Shown here: positions 1-7,389 of the stretch, piece by piece | Layout: every line of letters begins with the position of its first letter | Numbering within the stretch: the first letter of the stretch is position 1 | NCBI GenBank assembly: GCA_017530365.1 | Contig: JAFXMK010000018.1 | Span: 124,001 to 188,000 of the forward strand | Origin: Bacteroidales bacterium | Lineage (GTDB): Bacteria > Bacteroidota > Bacteroidia > Bacteroidales > F082 | Direction of reading: 5' to 3' | Length of the DNA: 64,000 nucleotides | The notes under the pieces: generated by a model | What the model was told of the DNA's origin: nothing | The model's database searches: none | Seen by the model: only the letters and a program-made list of their open reading frames with translations | Translations under genes and position numbers: made by a program

Positions 1-1226
1 GTGGCCCGATCGGTCAGTACCGCGAGCGCGCTGACGGTTATTTTGCATTCCCTCGCCTGGAAGGCGAATTGGGTCCCCGCATGGTGTTTAACGGCAAGGA
101 GGTGCTTTGCTGGAGCTTGAACAATTATCTTGGTTTGGCCAACCATCCGGCCATCCGCAAGGCCGATGCTGAAGGTGCTGCCCGTTGGGGTCTTGCCGCT
201 CCTATGGGTGCCCGTATGATGTCGGGTCAAACCCGTATGCATGAGCATTTTGAGAAAGAATTGGCTGACTTCGAGAAGAAAGAGGCCGCCTATCTTTTCA
301 ACTTCGGCTATCAAGGCATCGTCTCCACTATCGACACTTTGACCAGTCCCCACGATGTGATCGTTTATGACAACGAGGCCCATGCCTGCTTGCTGGACGG
401 CATCCGTCTGCACCTCGGCAACAAATACAAATACCGCCACAACGACATGGCAAGTTTGGAGCAGAAGCTTCAGGTGGCTGCTGACGTGGTGAAAGAAACC
501 GGCGGCGGCATCCTTGTCATCACGGAAGGCGTGTATGGCATGACCGGTGCCTTGGGCGATCTGGCTGGCATCGTGAAACTGAAACAGAAATACAACTTCC
601 GCATCCTCATCGACGACGCTCATGGCTTCGGTGTGATGGGACCCACTGGTCGTGGTACTTCTGAGCACTTCGGCGTAATGGACGAAGTGGATATCTATAT
701 CGGCGCTTACGCCAAGGCCATGGCCATCATCGGTGGCTTCGTGGCAGGTCCGAAACACGTCATCGAATACCTGCGCTACAACATGCGCTCGCAGATGTAC
801 GCCAAGAGTCTTCCACTCGCCATCGTGGAAGGCTGTGAGAAACGTCTCGAGATCATCCGCGGTGAGGAAGGTGACCGTCTTCGTGCCCAACTCTGGAAAG
901 TGACTCGTGCCTTGCAGGACGGCTTCCGTAACATGGGATTCGACATCGGCCCCGCAGAAGCCTGCGTTACCCCCGTGCATGTGAAAGGCGACGTGGTGCA
1001 AGCCACCAATATCGCCATGGATTTGCGTGAAAACTATCGCATCTTCTGTTCAGTGGTCACTTATCCCGTCATCCCCAAGGGCATGATCATCTTCCGCATC
1101 ATCCCAACCGCTGCCCATAGCATGGAGGATGTCAATTACACCCTTAATGCCTTCAAGGAAGTCAAGGAAAAACTAGACAAAGGCGTTTATGACGGAACTG
1201 AAGTGCCCAACATGGCAATTCCGTAA
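1..1226 (+). CDS. PLP-dependent alpha-oxoamine synthase family protein (serine palmitoyltransferase-like), 5' truncated
   Basis: Fold-type I aminotransferase of the group that condenses an acyl-CoA with an amino acid (serine palmitoyltransferase, 8-amino-7-oxononanoate synthase, 2-amino-3-ketobutyrate ligase). The frame is open from base 3, giving GPIGQYRERADGYFAF before the first in-frame TTG at 69, so the gene enters from outside the window. Visible are the substrate-loop region MGARMMSGQT, the cofactor motif DDAHGFGVMGPTGRG, and the likely Schiff-base lysine in YAKAMA (codon 714-716; the neighbours differ from the usual HTKA/SFSKA). The C-terminal subdomain has the FRIIPTAAHS pattern. In Bacteroidota a close homologue makes the sphingoid base of membrane sphingolipids, so serine palmitoyltransferase-like is my best guess. 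The exact substrate cannot be read from the sequence. The marR promoter follows directly. Confidence 0.8.
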   Translation, partial: GPIGQYRERADGYFAFPRLEGELGPRMVFNGKEVLCWSLNNYLGLANHPAIRKADAEGAARWGLAAPMGARMMSGQTRMHEHFEKELADFEKKEAAYLFNFGYQGIVSTIDTLTSPHDVIVYDNEAHACLLDGIRLHLGNKYKYRHNDMASLEQKLQVAADVVKETGGGILVITEGVYGMTGALGDLAGIVKLKQKYNFRILIDDAHGFGVMGPTGRGTSEHFGVMDEVDIYIGAYAKAMAIIGGFVAGPKHVIEYLRYNMRSQMYAKSLPLAIVEGCEKRLEIIRGEEGDRLRAQLWKVTRALQDGFRNMGFDIGPAEACVTPVHVKGDVVQATNIAMDLRENYRIFCSVVTYPVIPKGMIIFRIIPTAAHSMEDVNYTLNAFKEVKEKLDKGVYDGTEVPNMAIP

Positions 1227-1234
1227 CCGTTTTT

Positions 1235-1265
1235 TTTGTTTTTTATCATAAAATCCCTATTTTTG
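1235..1265 (+). promoter_or_regulatory. Bacteroidota-type promoter of the marR gene
   Basis: TTTG at 1235-1238 (-33 box) and TATTTTTG at 1258-1265 (-7 box, TAnnTTTG) are 19 nt apart, the expected geometry for the Bacteroidota primary sigma factor. The -7 box lies inside the left arm of the inverted repeat at 1248-1306. Confidence 0.7.
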
Positions 1266-1306
1266 CATTATCCAAACATTAGGATAATCTAAAATAGGGA
1301 TTTTAT
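1248..1306. promoter_or_regulatory. Nested inverted repeat over the marR promoter (probable operator)
   Basis: The outer arms are perfect 16-mers: 1248-1263 (ATAAAATCCCTATTTT) and its exact reverse complement at 1291-1306, ending just before the ATG. Inside them lies a second perfect pair, ATTATCC at 1267-1273 and GGATAAT at 1282-1288. MarR dimers usually bind such palindromes over their own promoter, so autoregulation is inferred. The RNA could also fold into one long hairpin that occludes the start codon. Confidence 0.65.
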
Positions 1307-1307
1307 T

Positions 1308-1745
1308 ATGATGCTTATCAAACAAGTTGGCGTAATGGTCAACATCCTCAATTGCAAGTTGAAAAAACACATCGCATCGGTGTTCAAATCCGAGGGAATC
1401 AATCTCACTGCCGAACAATTTCTGGTAATGGACACGCTCTGGAACCAAGGAGAAATGACGCAACAGAGCATTGCCTACCTCATCCAGAAAGACAAGAATT
1501 CCGTGACTCAGTTTATCGATAATTTGGAGAAAAAAGGCTTGGTAAACCGTGTTGTGGATTCATCGGATCGTAGGGTCAACAACATTAGGCTTTCCAAGGC
1601 GGGCATGGCGATGAAGGACAATACCAAAAATGTTGCGATCGACGTTCTCAATGACATCGTGGAGGGTATTTCTGAAGAAGACCTGAGAACTTTTGTCAAA
1701 GTGCTGAATAAGGCTTGCGATAATATTGAGAAACTGAAAGAATGA
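1308..1745 (+). CDS. MarR-family winged-helix transcriptional regulator
   Basis: 145 aa, the usual MarR length. The N-terminal dimerisation helix leads into a winged helix at about residues 30-100: LTAEQFLVMDTLW, then the recognition-helix region MTQQSIAYLIQKDKNSVTQF, then the wing with VVDSSDRRVNNIRLS (the DxR signature of MarR wings). A C-terminal helix completes the dimer interface. Proteins of this family are usually repressors released by small phenolic or oxidising ligands; the ligand is unknown here. The start at 1308 follows the palindromic promoter directly, and a lipoprotein gene lies 30 nt downstream. The regulator probably controls itself and perhaps the PagL-like gene at 36.2 kb, whose promoter carries an identical 20-mer. 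Confidence 0.85.
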   Translation: MMLIKQVGVMVNILNCKLKKHIASVFKSEGINLTAEQFLVMDTLWNQGEMTQQSIAYLIQKDKNSVTQFIDNLEKKGLVNRVVDSSDRRVNNIRLSKAGMAMKDNTKNVAIDVLNDIVEGISEEDLRTFVKVLNKACDNIEKLKE

Positions 1746-1775
1746 TTTATTTTTTGTATTTTTACAAGTTTTTAA

Positions 1776-2501
1776 ATGAATAAAATGAAAAGAATAGTAT
1801 TTGTGTTTTTGGGGCTTGTCCTGGCGCTGGGAGTTTGTTCCTCGTGTAACAACCATGAGGGTGAAGGCGGCACGGGGACAATCCGTGGCTATGTCAAGTT
1901 GGTCCATCATCCTGACGACGACTATCAGTTGATTGCCGACACCATTGATGCGGCAAAAACCGATGTCTTTATCGTGTATGGTGACGAGGAATTCCATGGG
2001 GATGACGTCGAGACAAATCCCGACGGTTTGTATCAGTTTGAGTACCTTACCCCAGGAGAATACACGGTTTTCGCCTATTCGACTTTGTCAACGGGAGAGC
2101 GAGTGGCCGTCGTCGAAAAAGTGAAGCTTGAACGTGGCCAAGTGGTACAAGTGCCTACCATCTACATCCACGATGGAAAGGCATACGGTACTTCCATCGT
2201 CAAAGGGAAAGTCTGGGGTGTGTATTTCCATAATTCAGAATACCGTGGCGAAGGATGGGCCTACGAGCACAGGGTTTATCTGCGTAAGCTTAACGAAGCC
2301 TATCATTTGGATGACGTGCGCGTAGGGCTCAATGGTGTTTTTGCCTTCCAAAAAGTGCTGCCTGGGACTTACGAGGTGATCACTTACACCCAAGACGCCA
2401 ATGAGGTGCCATCGCCAGTGATTGATACTGTAACCGTGGGTGCTGATGAAGTGCTGGAAATGGTTCCTGATACCACGTTTACGGTGAGGATACAGGTTTA
2501 G
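1776..2501 (+). CDS. Lipoprotein with repeated carboxypeptidase-regulatory-like (beta-sandwich) domains
   Basis: 241 aa. An N-terminal signal with Cys at the end of LGVCSSC suggests lipidation; the following NNHEG is not an evident Bacteroidota surface-export signal. Two similar beta-rich stretches follow, at about residues 34-120 (TGTIRGYVKLV...GLYQFEYLTPGEYTVFAYS) and 140-235 (SIVKGKVWGVYF...GVFAFQKVLPGTYEVITYT). Both have the G-x-Y/F-x-F-x-x-L-x-P-G-x-Y pattern of carboxypeptidase-regulatory-like or prealbumin-like folds. Such domains usually act as spacers or ligand-binding modules in the cell envelope. It starts 30 nt after marR and precedes the VTC operon by 61 nt. The precise role is unknown. 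Confidence 0.6.
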   Translation: MNKMKRIVFVFLGLVLALGVCSSCNNHEGEGGTGTIRGYVKLVHHPDDDYQLIADTIDAAKTDVFIVYGDEEFHGDDVETNPDGLYQFEYLTPGEYTVFAYSTLSTGERVAVVEKVKLERGQVVQVPTIYIHDGKAYGTSIVKGKVWGVYFHNSEYRGEGWAYEHRVYLRKLNEAYHLDDVRVGLNGVFAFQKVLPGTYEVITYTQDANEVPSPVIDTVTVGADEVLEMVPDTTFTVRIQV

Positions 2502-2545
2502 TTTAAAGTTTATAGTTTAAAGTTTATAGACGCCCCGTTAGGGGC
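2494..2545 (+). repeat. Heptamer array (unit GTTTAAA/GTTTATA) followed by a GC hairpin
   Basis: Four alternating 7-bp units occupy 2501-2528 (GTTTAAA, GTTTATA, GTTTAAA, GTTTATA). The stop codon TAG (2499-2501) of the upstream lipoprotein overlaps the first base of the array. A small hairpin follows: GCCCC (2532-2536), loop GTTA, GGGGC (2541-2545). There is no T-run, so it is not an obvious terminator; it looks like a palindromic repeat. Confidence 0.75.
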
Positions 2546-2562
2546 TAAAGCTTGGTAGAATA

Positions 2563-2991
2563 ATGAAAAGATTTTTGATTTTAGCATTCATGGGATTGAT
2601 GGCGTTGCCGTTGTTCTCCCAGTCTGTTTCGGACGCAACCATACACAAACGTGAGAACCGCAGGGGCATGGTTTTGAAGGAATGGAATACCGCAGTGGGG
2701 GCTAGGATGCCCTTCCTCGACCATGTCACCACGTATGATTCCTTGGGTCGTAAGATTGAGGAGATTGAATATGCCAGTTATGGGCAGAAATCACGGGTAG
2801 TCAGCGAATACCCAGCCAACAGCGATGTCACCGCCAAGGTGGTCCGTGAAATCGAATACAACGACCGCGACAAAGTGGTGCGCATCCGTAAGTTCGAATA
2901 CAACGAAGACGGCTCCAAGAAACGGCAGCTGAACTACTATCCCAATGGGAAACTGGAGTCGGTCAAGGTGTATGAATACATCTCCAAATGA
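2563..2991 (+). CDS. Small exported protein of unknown function (YwqK/MORN-like C-terminus)
   Basis: 142 aa with a clear signal peptide (MKRFLILAFMGLMALPLFSQ, cleavage near residue 20). The mature part is rich in Glu, Lys and Tyr with repeated Tyr-rich strands (REIEYNDRDKVVRIRKFEYNEDG, YYPNGKLESVKVYEY). The last motif resembles the Y-x-N-G-x-L repeats of YwqK/MORN-type toxin-antitoxin accessory proteins, but the match is too short for a firm call. It overlaps the VTC gene by 4 nt (ATGA), so translation is coupled. Probably a periplasmic accessory of the VTC/DUF4956 operon. Confidence 0.5.
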   Translation: MKRFLILAFMGLMALPLFSQSVSDATIHKRENRRGMVLKEWNTAVGARMPFLDHVTTYDSLGRKIEEIEYASYGQKSRVVSEYPANSDVTAKVVREIEYNDRDKVVRIRKFEYNEDGSKKRQLNYYPNGKLESVKVYEYISK

Positions 2992-3776
2992 ATCCTGAGA
3001 TTCTTGACATAGTGAACTCGATGCAGCCCATCTCGTTGGATGAGATGAAGGATGTGCGTCTCATGAACCGTGTTGACACGAAGTATCTGGTGACCTCGAA
3101 CCAACTGGTGTCCATCCTTCATGGCGTTCGTGACCATTACTATGCTCAGGAAGTGGAAGGGAAACGTTTCTCGCCTTACCGTACGGTCTATTATGACACG
3201 CCGGACCTCACGATGTATATCATCCATCACGACAGGCATCTGGTTCGCGACAAGGTAAGGGTCCGCACCTACGTCGATTCCAACTTGACCTTTTGTGAGG
3301 TTAAGCATAAGACCAATAAGGGACGTACAAAGAAGAAGCGCATGGAAGTCAAAGTGGAAAACGGGAAGTGGGAAGTCGTTTCAAAGCTCTCGGCGTTGTC
3401 CGATCAGATTACAGCTGCCGATTTCCAACTTCCTTATCCTATTGATATCCTGGATGCAAGTTTGGAAACGGTTTTCGACCGCATCACGCTGGTCAATTAC
3501 GAGAAAACGGAAAGGCTTACCATTGATTGCGACCTCAAGTTTAACAATTTCATCTCAGGCACCTCGGCTTCGATGGATCCGTTAGTGGTCATGGAGCTGA
3601 AGCAGGACGGCCGTGCCCGTTCCTTGTTGAAACAGGTGCTCTTCGACCTGCGTATCAAACCCTATAAAATCAGTAAATATTGTATTGGAACGGCCATGAC
3701 TCGGCCTGAAGTCAAGCAGAACCGTTTCAAGAAGAAAATCAGAAGAATCAACAAATTGAAATCAAATAATACTTAA
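2988..3776 (+). CDS. VTC-domain protein (polyphosphate-polymerase-like tunnel fold)
   Basis: 262 aa made of a single VTC domain. In yeast Vtc4 this triphosphate-tunnel fold polymerises ATP gamma-phosphate into polyphosphate; the bacterial versions are mostly uncharacterised. Basic and acidic tunnel motifs appear in the expected order: RVDTKYLV, SPYRTVYYDTPDLTMY, DKVRVRTY, FCEVKHKTNKGRTKKKR, DCDLKF, VVMELKQDG and YKISKYCIGTAM. The alternating Lys/Arg/Glu residues that line the tunnel are largely retained, so catalysis is plausible. There is no SPX or transmembrane part; the next gene (4 nt away) encodes the DUF4956 membrane protein that typically accompanies bacterial VTC domains. Nucleotide- or phosphate-polymer chemistry at the inner membrane is an inference. 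Confidence 0.8.
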   Translation: MNPEILDIVNSMQPISLDEMKDVRLMNRVDTKYLVTSNQLVSILHGVRDHYYAQEVEGKRFSPYRTVYYDTPDLTMYIIHHDRHLVRDKVRVRTYVDSNLTFCEVKHKTNKGRTKKKRMEVKVENGKWEVVSKLSALSDQITAADFQLPYPIDILDASLETVFDRITLVNYEKTERLTIDCDLKFNNFISGTSASMDPLVVMELKQDGRARSLLKQVLFDLRIKPYKISKYCIGTAMTRPEVKQNRFKKKIRRINKLKSNNT

Positions 3777-3780
3777 CGAT

Positions 3781-4512
3781 ATGTTGTTATTGCAAGCTGC
3801 TCCAAGTTTTGATCCGGATATTGCCCGCGAGTTTGGCAACGGTGTCGGTGCCGCCGACATCAATTTCCTGGGCGTCCCGTTGTTTGACTCCATGAGTCTC
3901 TGGACCCTGCTGTTTCGCTTCGTCTTGAACTTCCTGGTGTGCTGGATCATCATCCGGTTTTTCTATTACAAGAAATCACAACGCCGTGACTATTACTTTA
4001 CCTTCATGATGTTTGCCGTTGTCATCTTCTTGATCATCACCTTGATGGATAACATGAAGATGAACGTGGCGTACGCCCTCGGCCTTTTCGCCATCTTCGG
4101 AATGATACGATACCGAACTGAGACCTTGCGTATCCGCGAGATGACCTATTTGTTTGTTGTCATGGGCATTTCCATCATCAACGGGCAGGCCTTGACCACC
4201 AGTCTGATTGAGCTGCTTATCACCAACCTGCTTGTTATCCTGGCCATATGGGCCTTTGAGGGCAACAAACATGCGAAACGCATGGCTGAGAAAGTGATCC
4301 TCTACGATAAGATTGATTTGGTAAAGGCAGGTAGGGAAGAGGAACTGAAAGCCGATCTCGAGGAACGAACGGGCATCAAGATCGAGAAGATGGAAGTTGG
4401 TCACATCGACTATTTGCGCGATGCAGCTTTCATCAAGATATGGTACAAGCCAGCTCCAGGTGAAGCCAACACCATTGGAACCTATACCAAACTCAAGGAA
4501 TTCAACGTCTGA
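3781..4512 (+). CDS. DUF4956 multi-pass membrane protein
   Basis: 243 aa with about four transmembrane helices in the first 150 residues (LWTLLFRFVLNFLVCWIIIR, YFTFMMFAVVIFLIITL, VAYALGLFAIFGMIRYRTET, ALTTSLIELLITNLLVILAIW) and a soluble C-terminal domain of about 85 residues (ILYDKIDLVKAGREEEL...RTGIKIEKMEVGHIDYLRDAAFIKIWY). The loop GMIRYRTETLRIREMTYLFV is the conserved DUF4956 core. These proteins occur next to VTC-domain genes across bacteria and may form a membrane platform or a channel for the VTC product; this is inference from gene neighbourhood. It starts 4 nt after the VTC stop and overlaps the next gene by 1 nt. Confidence 0.8.
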   Translation: MLLLQAAPSFDPDIAREFGNGVGAADINFLGVPLFDSMSLWTLLFRFVLNFLVCWIIIRFFYYKKSQRRDYYFTFMMFAVVIFLIITLMDNMKMNVAYALGLFAIFGMIRYRTETLRIREMTYLFVVMGISIINGQALTTSLIELLITNLLVILAIWAFEGNKHAKRMAEKVILYDKIDLVKAGREEELKADLEERTGIKIEKMEVGHIDYLRDAAFIKIWYKPAPGEANTIGTYTKLKEFNV

Positions 4513-5201
4513 TGTCATCCAAGCTCCACATAGCATTGGTTATATTGTTGCTGCTTGCGGCCTGGCCTTCTTTTGCACAGAGTGAAAGAGAAACCGATCT
4601 CGGTGTCATCCTCAGTGCGAAGTACGATGCCCCGCTGTTCGGCGACCTTGCCATCGGCGTGGAGGAAGAGCTTCGATTCGATCATGGGTGTGCCCAGTTC
4701 GACCGTTGGCTGAACTCCGTGGAGCTGGAATATCCATTCCTTCACAAGCGGATGCATGTAGGCTTGACTGGCGGTGCCATCCGACGTTATAACGACAAGG
4801 GCTACTATGAGAATCGCGGGCGTGTCGGCTTGGATATCAACTATGCCGAGACTTACCAGCGTTACAAATTCTCGTACAGAAGCCGATTGATGGCGACTTT
4901 CCGGGATGAAAGCGTGGGTGATTATCGCGTCAACCCCAAGCTGTATTGGCGAAACCGTTTCCAAGTTGCCTATCAGATGCCCAATAGCCGCTTTAAATAT
5001 ACCCTTTCTACGGAACTGCATTGGCTGCTTAATGATCCCAAAGCCAGCGTGATTGATAATATCAGAACCGTTTTTGCCGTTGACTATAGGTTGTCGAGGC
5101 ATCAATATCTTGAATTTTCGGCCCGCATGGATAACGACATCCAAGTTAAAAAGCCCGTGGACCGCTTCTATCTCGGCTTTACCTATCATCTAAAATATTA
5201 A
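4512..5201 (+). CDS. DUF2490-type outer-membrane beta-barrel protein
   Basis: 229 aa with a signal peptide (LHIALVILLLLAAWPSFAQSE). The mature protein consists of alternating amphipathic strands (IGVEEELRFDHGCAQFDRWLNSVELEYPF, YKFSYRSRLMATFRDE, YWRNRFQVAYQMPNS, YTLSTELHWLL, HQYLEFSARMDNDIQVKKPVDR) and ends in FYLGFTYHLKY, an aromatic C-terminal beta-signal typical of outer-membrane barrels. This is the DUF2490 pattern. The start ATG overlaps the DUF4956 stop (TGATG). Its tight coupling to the VTC-DUF4956 pair suggests an envelope-spanning assembly, although no biochemical role is known for the family. Confidence 0.7.
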   Translation: MSSKLHIALVILLLLAAWPSFAQSERETDLGVILSAKYDAPLFGDLAIGVEEELRFDHGCAQFDRWLNSVELEYPFLHKRMHVGLTGGAIRRYNDKGYYENRGRVGLDINYAETYQRYKFSYRSRLMATFRDESVGDYRVNPKLYWRNRFQVAYQMPNSRFKYTLSTELHWLLNDPKASVIDNIRTVFAVDYRLSRHQYLEFSARMDNDIQVKKPVDRFYLGFTYHLKY

Positions 5202-5224
5202 ATCTTTGAATCTTTAAATCTTAA
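5201..5224 (+). repeat. Octamer array (unit AATCTTTR)
   Basis: Three 8-bp units, AATCTTTG, AATCTTTA and AATCTTAA, fill the 26-nt gap before the kinase-AAA gene. The array begins at the last base of the preceding stop codon. The same unit type recurs at 10600-10639 and, inverted, at 31111-31134. Confidence 0.65.
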
Positions 5225-5227
5225 AAT

Positions 5228-6970
5228 ATGGAACTGTTCAAAAAAGGAGACAAAATAGGTAAATATACCGTCAACTCATTCATCAAGAAAGGCGCTGTCG
5301 CAGAGTCCTACACCGTGTATGGCGGTGACGACATGCTGTATTTCTGCAAGGTGTTTGACATCAGCGATATGGCAGCATCGCAGCTTTTTGAAGGCAAAGA
5401 GGTGTTTGAAATTGTTTTTTGCCGAGAGCTGAATGCCGAGAAAAACGATAATATCATCCGTTATGTGGACAATGGAGGTTTCCGAAAAGGGAACAAGGAC
5501 TATCATTTCCTGGTGACGGAGTTTTATCAGGGTGAGTTGCTGAACCAGTCGGTAGAGAAGGATGGCGTTTTCGATGTAGAGGATGCCATGCAGATTACCC
5601 TCTGTGTCCTGAACGGTTTGCGTCACATGCATGCCAAAGCCTTGCTGCACAATGACATCACGCCATCCAACATCATGCTGAAGGAGATGGACGATGGCAT
5701 GATGCTTCCGACCATCATCGACCTTGGGCATGTCTCCTACATGGTGTTAGGCCGCCCCAACTTCTTCTTGGGAGATCTGGCACCGTTCTTCCGCGCTCCG
5801 GAGACTTTCAGAGGTATCTTTACGCCGAAATCCGACGTGTTCTCGGTAGGTGCGCTGCTTTATTACCTGCTCTTTGGTAAGGCACCGTGGGAAGTTGACC
5901 TCGCTGAATGCGGAGACGATATCAATCTGATCAAGGCTAAAGTCAAGGAAGCCCGCAAAGAGAAGCTGGTGCTGGATACCGAAGAGGTCCATATTCCAGA
6001 TTTTCTGAAGAAGATCCTGAAAAAGGCACTTTCTTCAAAGGCGGTATCGCGTTTCGCTTCGGCGGATGACTTTTTCAACACTTTGATCGACAGGTTGGTG
6101 CCTGAGGATCTTTCGAATATAGAGGATCTGTCAATGGATGAAGCCGCAGGGAAGGAGGGACAGCCAGAAGAAGGCCATGCCGAGAAACAACAGATTATGT
6201 TCAAGAAAGGATCGGGGAATGGCTTCGACCAAGTGGCTGGTAGAGATGAGCTCAAGGAGCAGCTTCGCAAAGAGGTGATCTTCGCCCTGCAGAACCCTGA
6301 AAAAGCCAAGCAATACCTGCTGCCTCCAGTCAACGGCATCCTTCTGTATGGCCCTCCAGGATGTGGCAAGAGCTTGGTGGCGGAGTGCTTTGCCGAAGAA
6401 TTGGGATTCAATTACACCATTTTGAAGGCTTCGCAGTTTGGCAACATTTACCAACCTGGGGTGCTTGACAACCTCCAGCGTATCTTTGATGCAGCGTCCT
6501 TGAAAGCGCCTTTCGTAATCTGTTTGGATGAGATTGAATATCTGATTCCCAATCCTGGCACTGACAACGTTACCAAAGAGAGCGTGGCGATGCTGAGCAT
6601 GATGAATGGTTGTGCGGCCAAAGGTATCCTTCTTGTGGCAACTTCCAATCAGCCTGAACAAGTGGATCCTTTCCTGATGCGTCCTGGTTGTATCGACCGC
6701 GTGTTCTTCGTGCCGCAACCCGATTTGGAGGCCAGAAAAGACATTTTCAAGAAACACTTGAGCAATAGGCCGTGTGAAGAGATCGACTTTGAGGAACTGG
6801 CCAAATTGTCGGAAGACTTTGTGGCTGGCGATATCACCGAGACGGTGAATGAAGCTGCCATGACGGCTGCCTATATGGATGTCCCGATCTCACAAAAGAT
6901 ATTGGTGGATGTCTTGAAATACAAGAACCCAACCTATTCGACAAAGACTAAAATAGGATTCAACAAATGA
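5228..6970 (+). CDS. Ser/Thr protein kinase-AAA+ ATPase fusion protein
   Basis: 580 aa joining two machines. Residues about 10-280 form a Hanks-type kinase: ATP-binding lysine in YFCKVF (Lys41), catalytic loop HNDITPSNIML (Asp143, with Asn instead of Arg before the Asp), metal-binding IDLG (Asp165, replacing DFG) and APET. The glycine-rich loop is degenerate (IKKGAVAES), so activity is uncertain but the catalytic Lys and Asp residues are present. After an acidic linker (about 290-325), residues 330-570 form a classic AAA+ module like FtsH/Cdc48: Walker A GPPGCGKS (Lys381), Walker B CLDEIEYL (Asp434, Glu435), sensor ATSNQP, and LMRPGCIDR, where one arginine of the usual RPGR pair is Cys. No membrane helix is seen. 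Coupled by ATGA to the next gene. It may remodel or phosphorylate components of the VTC operon (inference). Confidence 0.85.
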   Translation: MELFKKGDKIGKYTVNSFIKKGAVAESYTVYGGDDMLYFCKVFDISDMAASQLFEGKEVFEIVFCRELNAEKNDNIIRYVDNGGFRKGNKDYHFLVTEFYQGELLNQSVEKDGVFDVEDAMQITLCVLNGLRHMHAKALLHNDITPSNIMLKEMDDGMMLPTIIDLGHVSYMVLGRPNFFLGDLAPFFRAPETFRGIFTPKSDVFSVGALLYYLLFGKAPWEVDLAECGDDINLIKAKVKEARKEKLVLDTEEVHIPDFLKKILKKALSSKAVSRFASADDFFNTLIDRLVPEDLSNIEDLSMDEAAGKEGQPEEGHAEKQQIMFKKGSGNGFDQVAGRDELKEQLRKEVIFALQNPEKAKQYLLPPVNGILLYGPPGCGKSLVAECFAEELGFNYTILKASQFGNIYQPGVLDNLQRIFDAASLKAPFVICLDEIEYLIPNPGTDNVTKESVAMLSMMNGCAAKGILLVATSNQPEQVDPFLMRPGCIDRVFFVPQPDLEARKDIFKKHLSNRPCEEIDFEELAKLSEDFVAGDITETVNEAAMTAAYMDVPISQKILVDVLKYKNPTYSTKTKIGFNK

Positions 6971-7383
6971 CATCAAAAAAAGACACGGCAAAGAGCCTTA
7001 TGCTCGCCTATCTGAAGGATCACGGGGTGGATGCGAGGAGGACCAAAGTCGGAATCAACTTTGAGTACGACGGATGGAACTTCCTGCTTTGGCATGATGC
7101 CGATGATCCTATGTTTTTCCGTCTTACCTTGCCCGGTATCTTCGATGTCACCGATGAGAGTTATGCTCAAGCCTTGCTTGCTTGCAACACGATCAATTGG
7201 CGCTACAAGGTGGTGAAGGCGTCTTTGTATGAGTATGAAGACGACGGAAAGAGAAGAGCTTCGGTTTGGGTATGTTATGAGCAGATGCTTGAAGACCATT
7301 CCTCTGACTCAAATGACTTGGTCGGGAATGCGATCACAGCCTTGGTAGAGGCGGCGGAACAGTTCCAATTAGAATTAAGATAA
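6967..7383 (+). CDS. YbjN / type III secretion chaperone-like small protein
   Basis: 138 aa, cytosolic, alpha/beta. The order helix (TAKSLMLAYLKDHG), strands (TKVGINFEYDGWNFLLWHDADD, FFRLTLPGIFDV), helix (YAQALLACNTINWRYKVVKASLYEYE), strand (RASVWVCYEQML) and long C-terminal helix matches the YbjN/CesT chaperone-like fold. That fold typically binds an unfolded or partner segment. It overlaps the kinase-AAA gene by 4 nt (ATGA), so it is probably its adaptor or chaperone. No catalytic residues are visible. The family call is by fold pattern only. Confidence 0.6.
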   Translation: MTSKKDTAKSLMLAYLKDHGVDARRTKVGINFEYDGWNFLLWHDADDPMFFRLTLPGIFDVTDESYAQALLACNTINWRYKVVKASLYEYEDDGKRRASVWVCYEQMLEDHSSDSNDLVGNAITALVEAAEQFQLELR

Positions 7384-7389
7384 TAAAAC

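Noticed and set aside
1248..1306. The marR inverted repeat as an ordinary rho-independent terminator of the preceding gene
   Set aside because: No T-run follows the right arm before the ATG, and a good promoter lies within the left arm; operator is the better reading.
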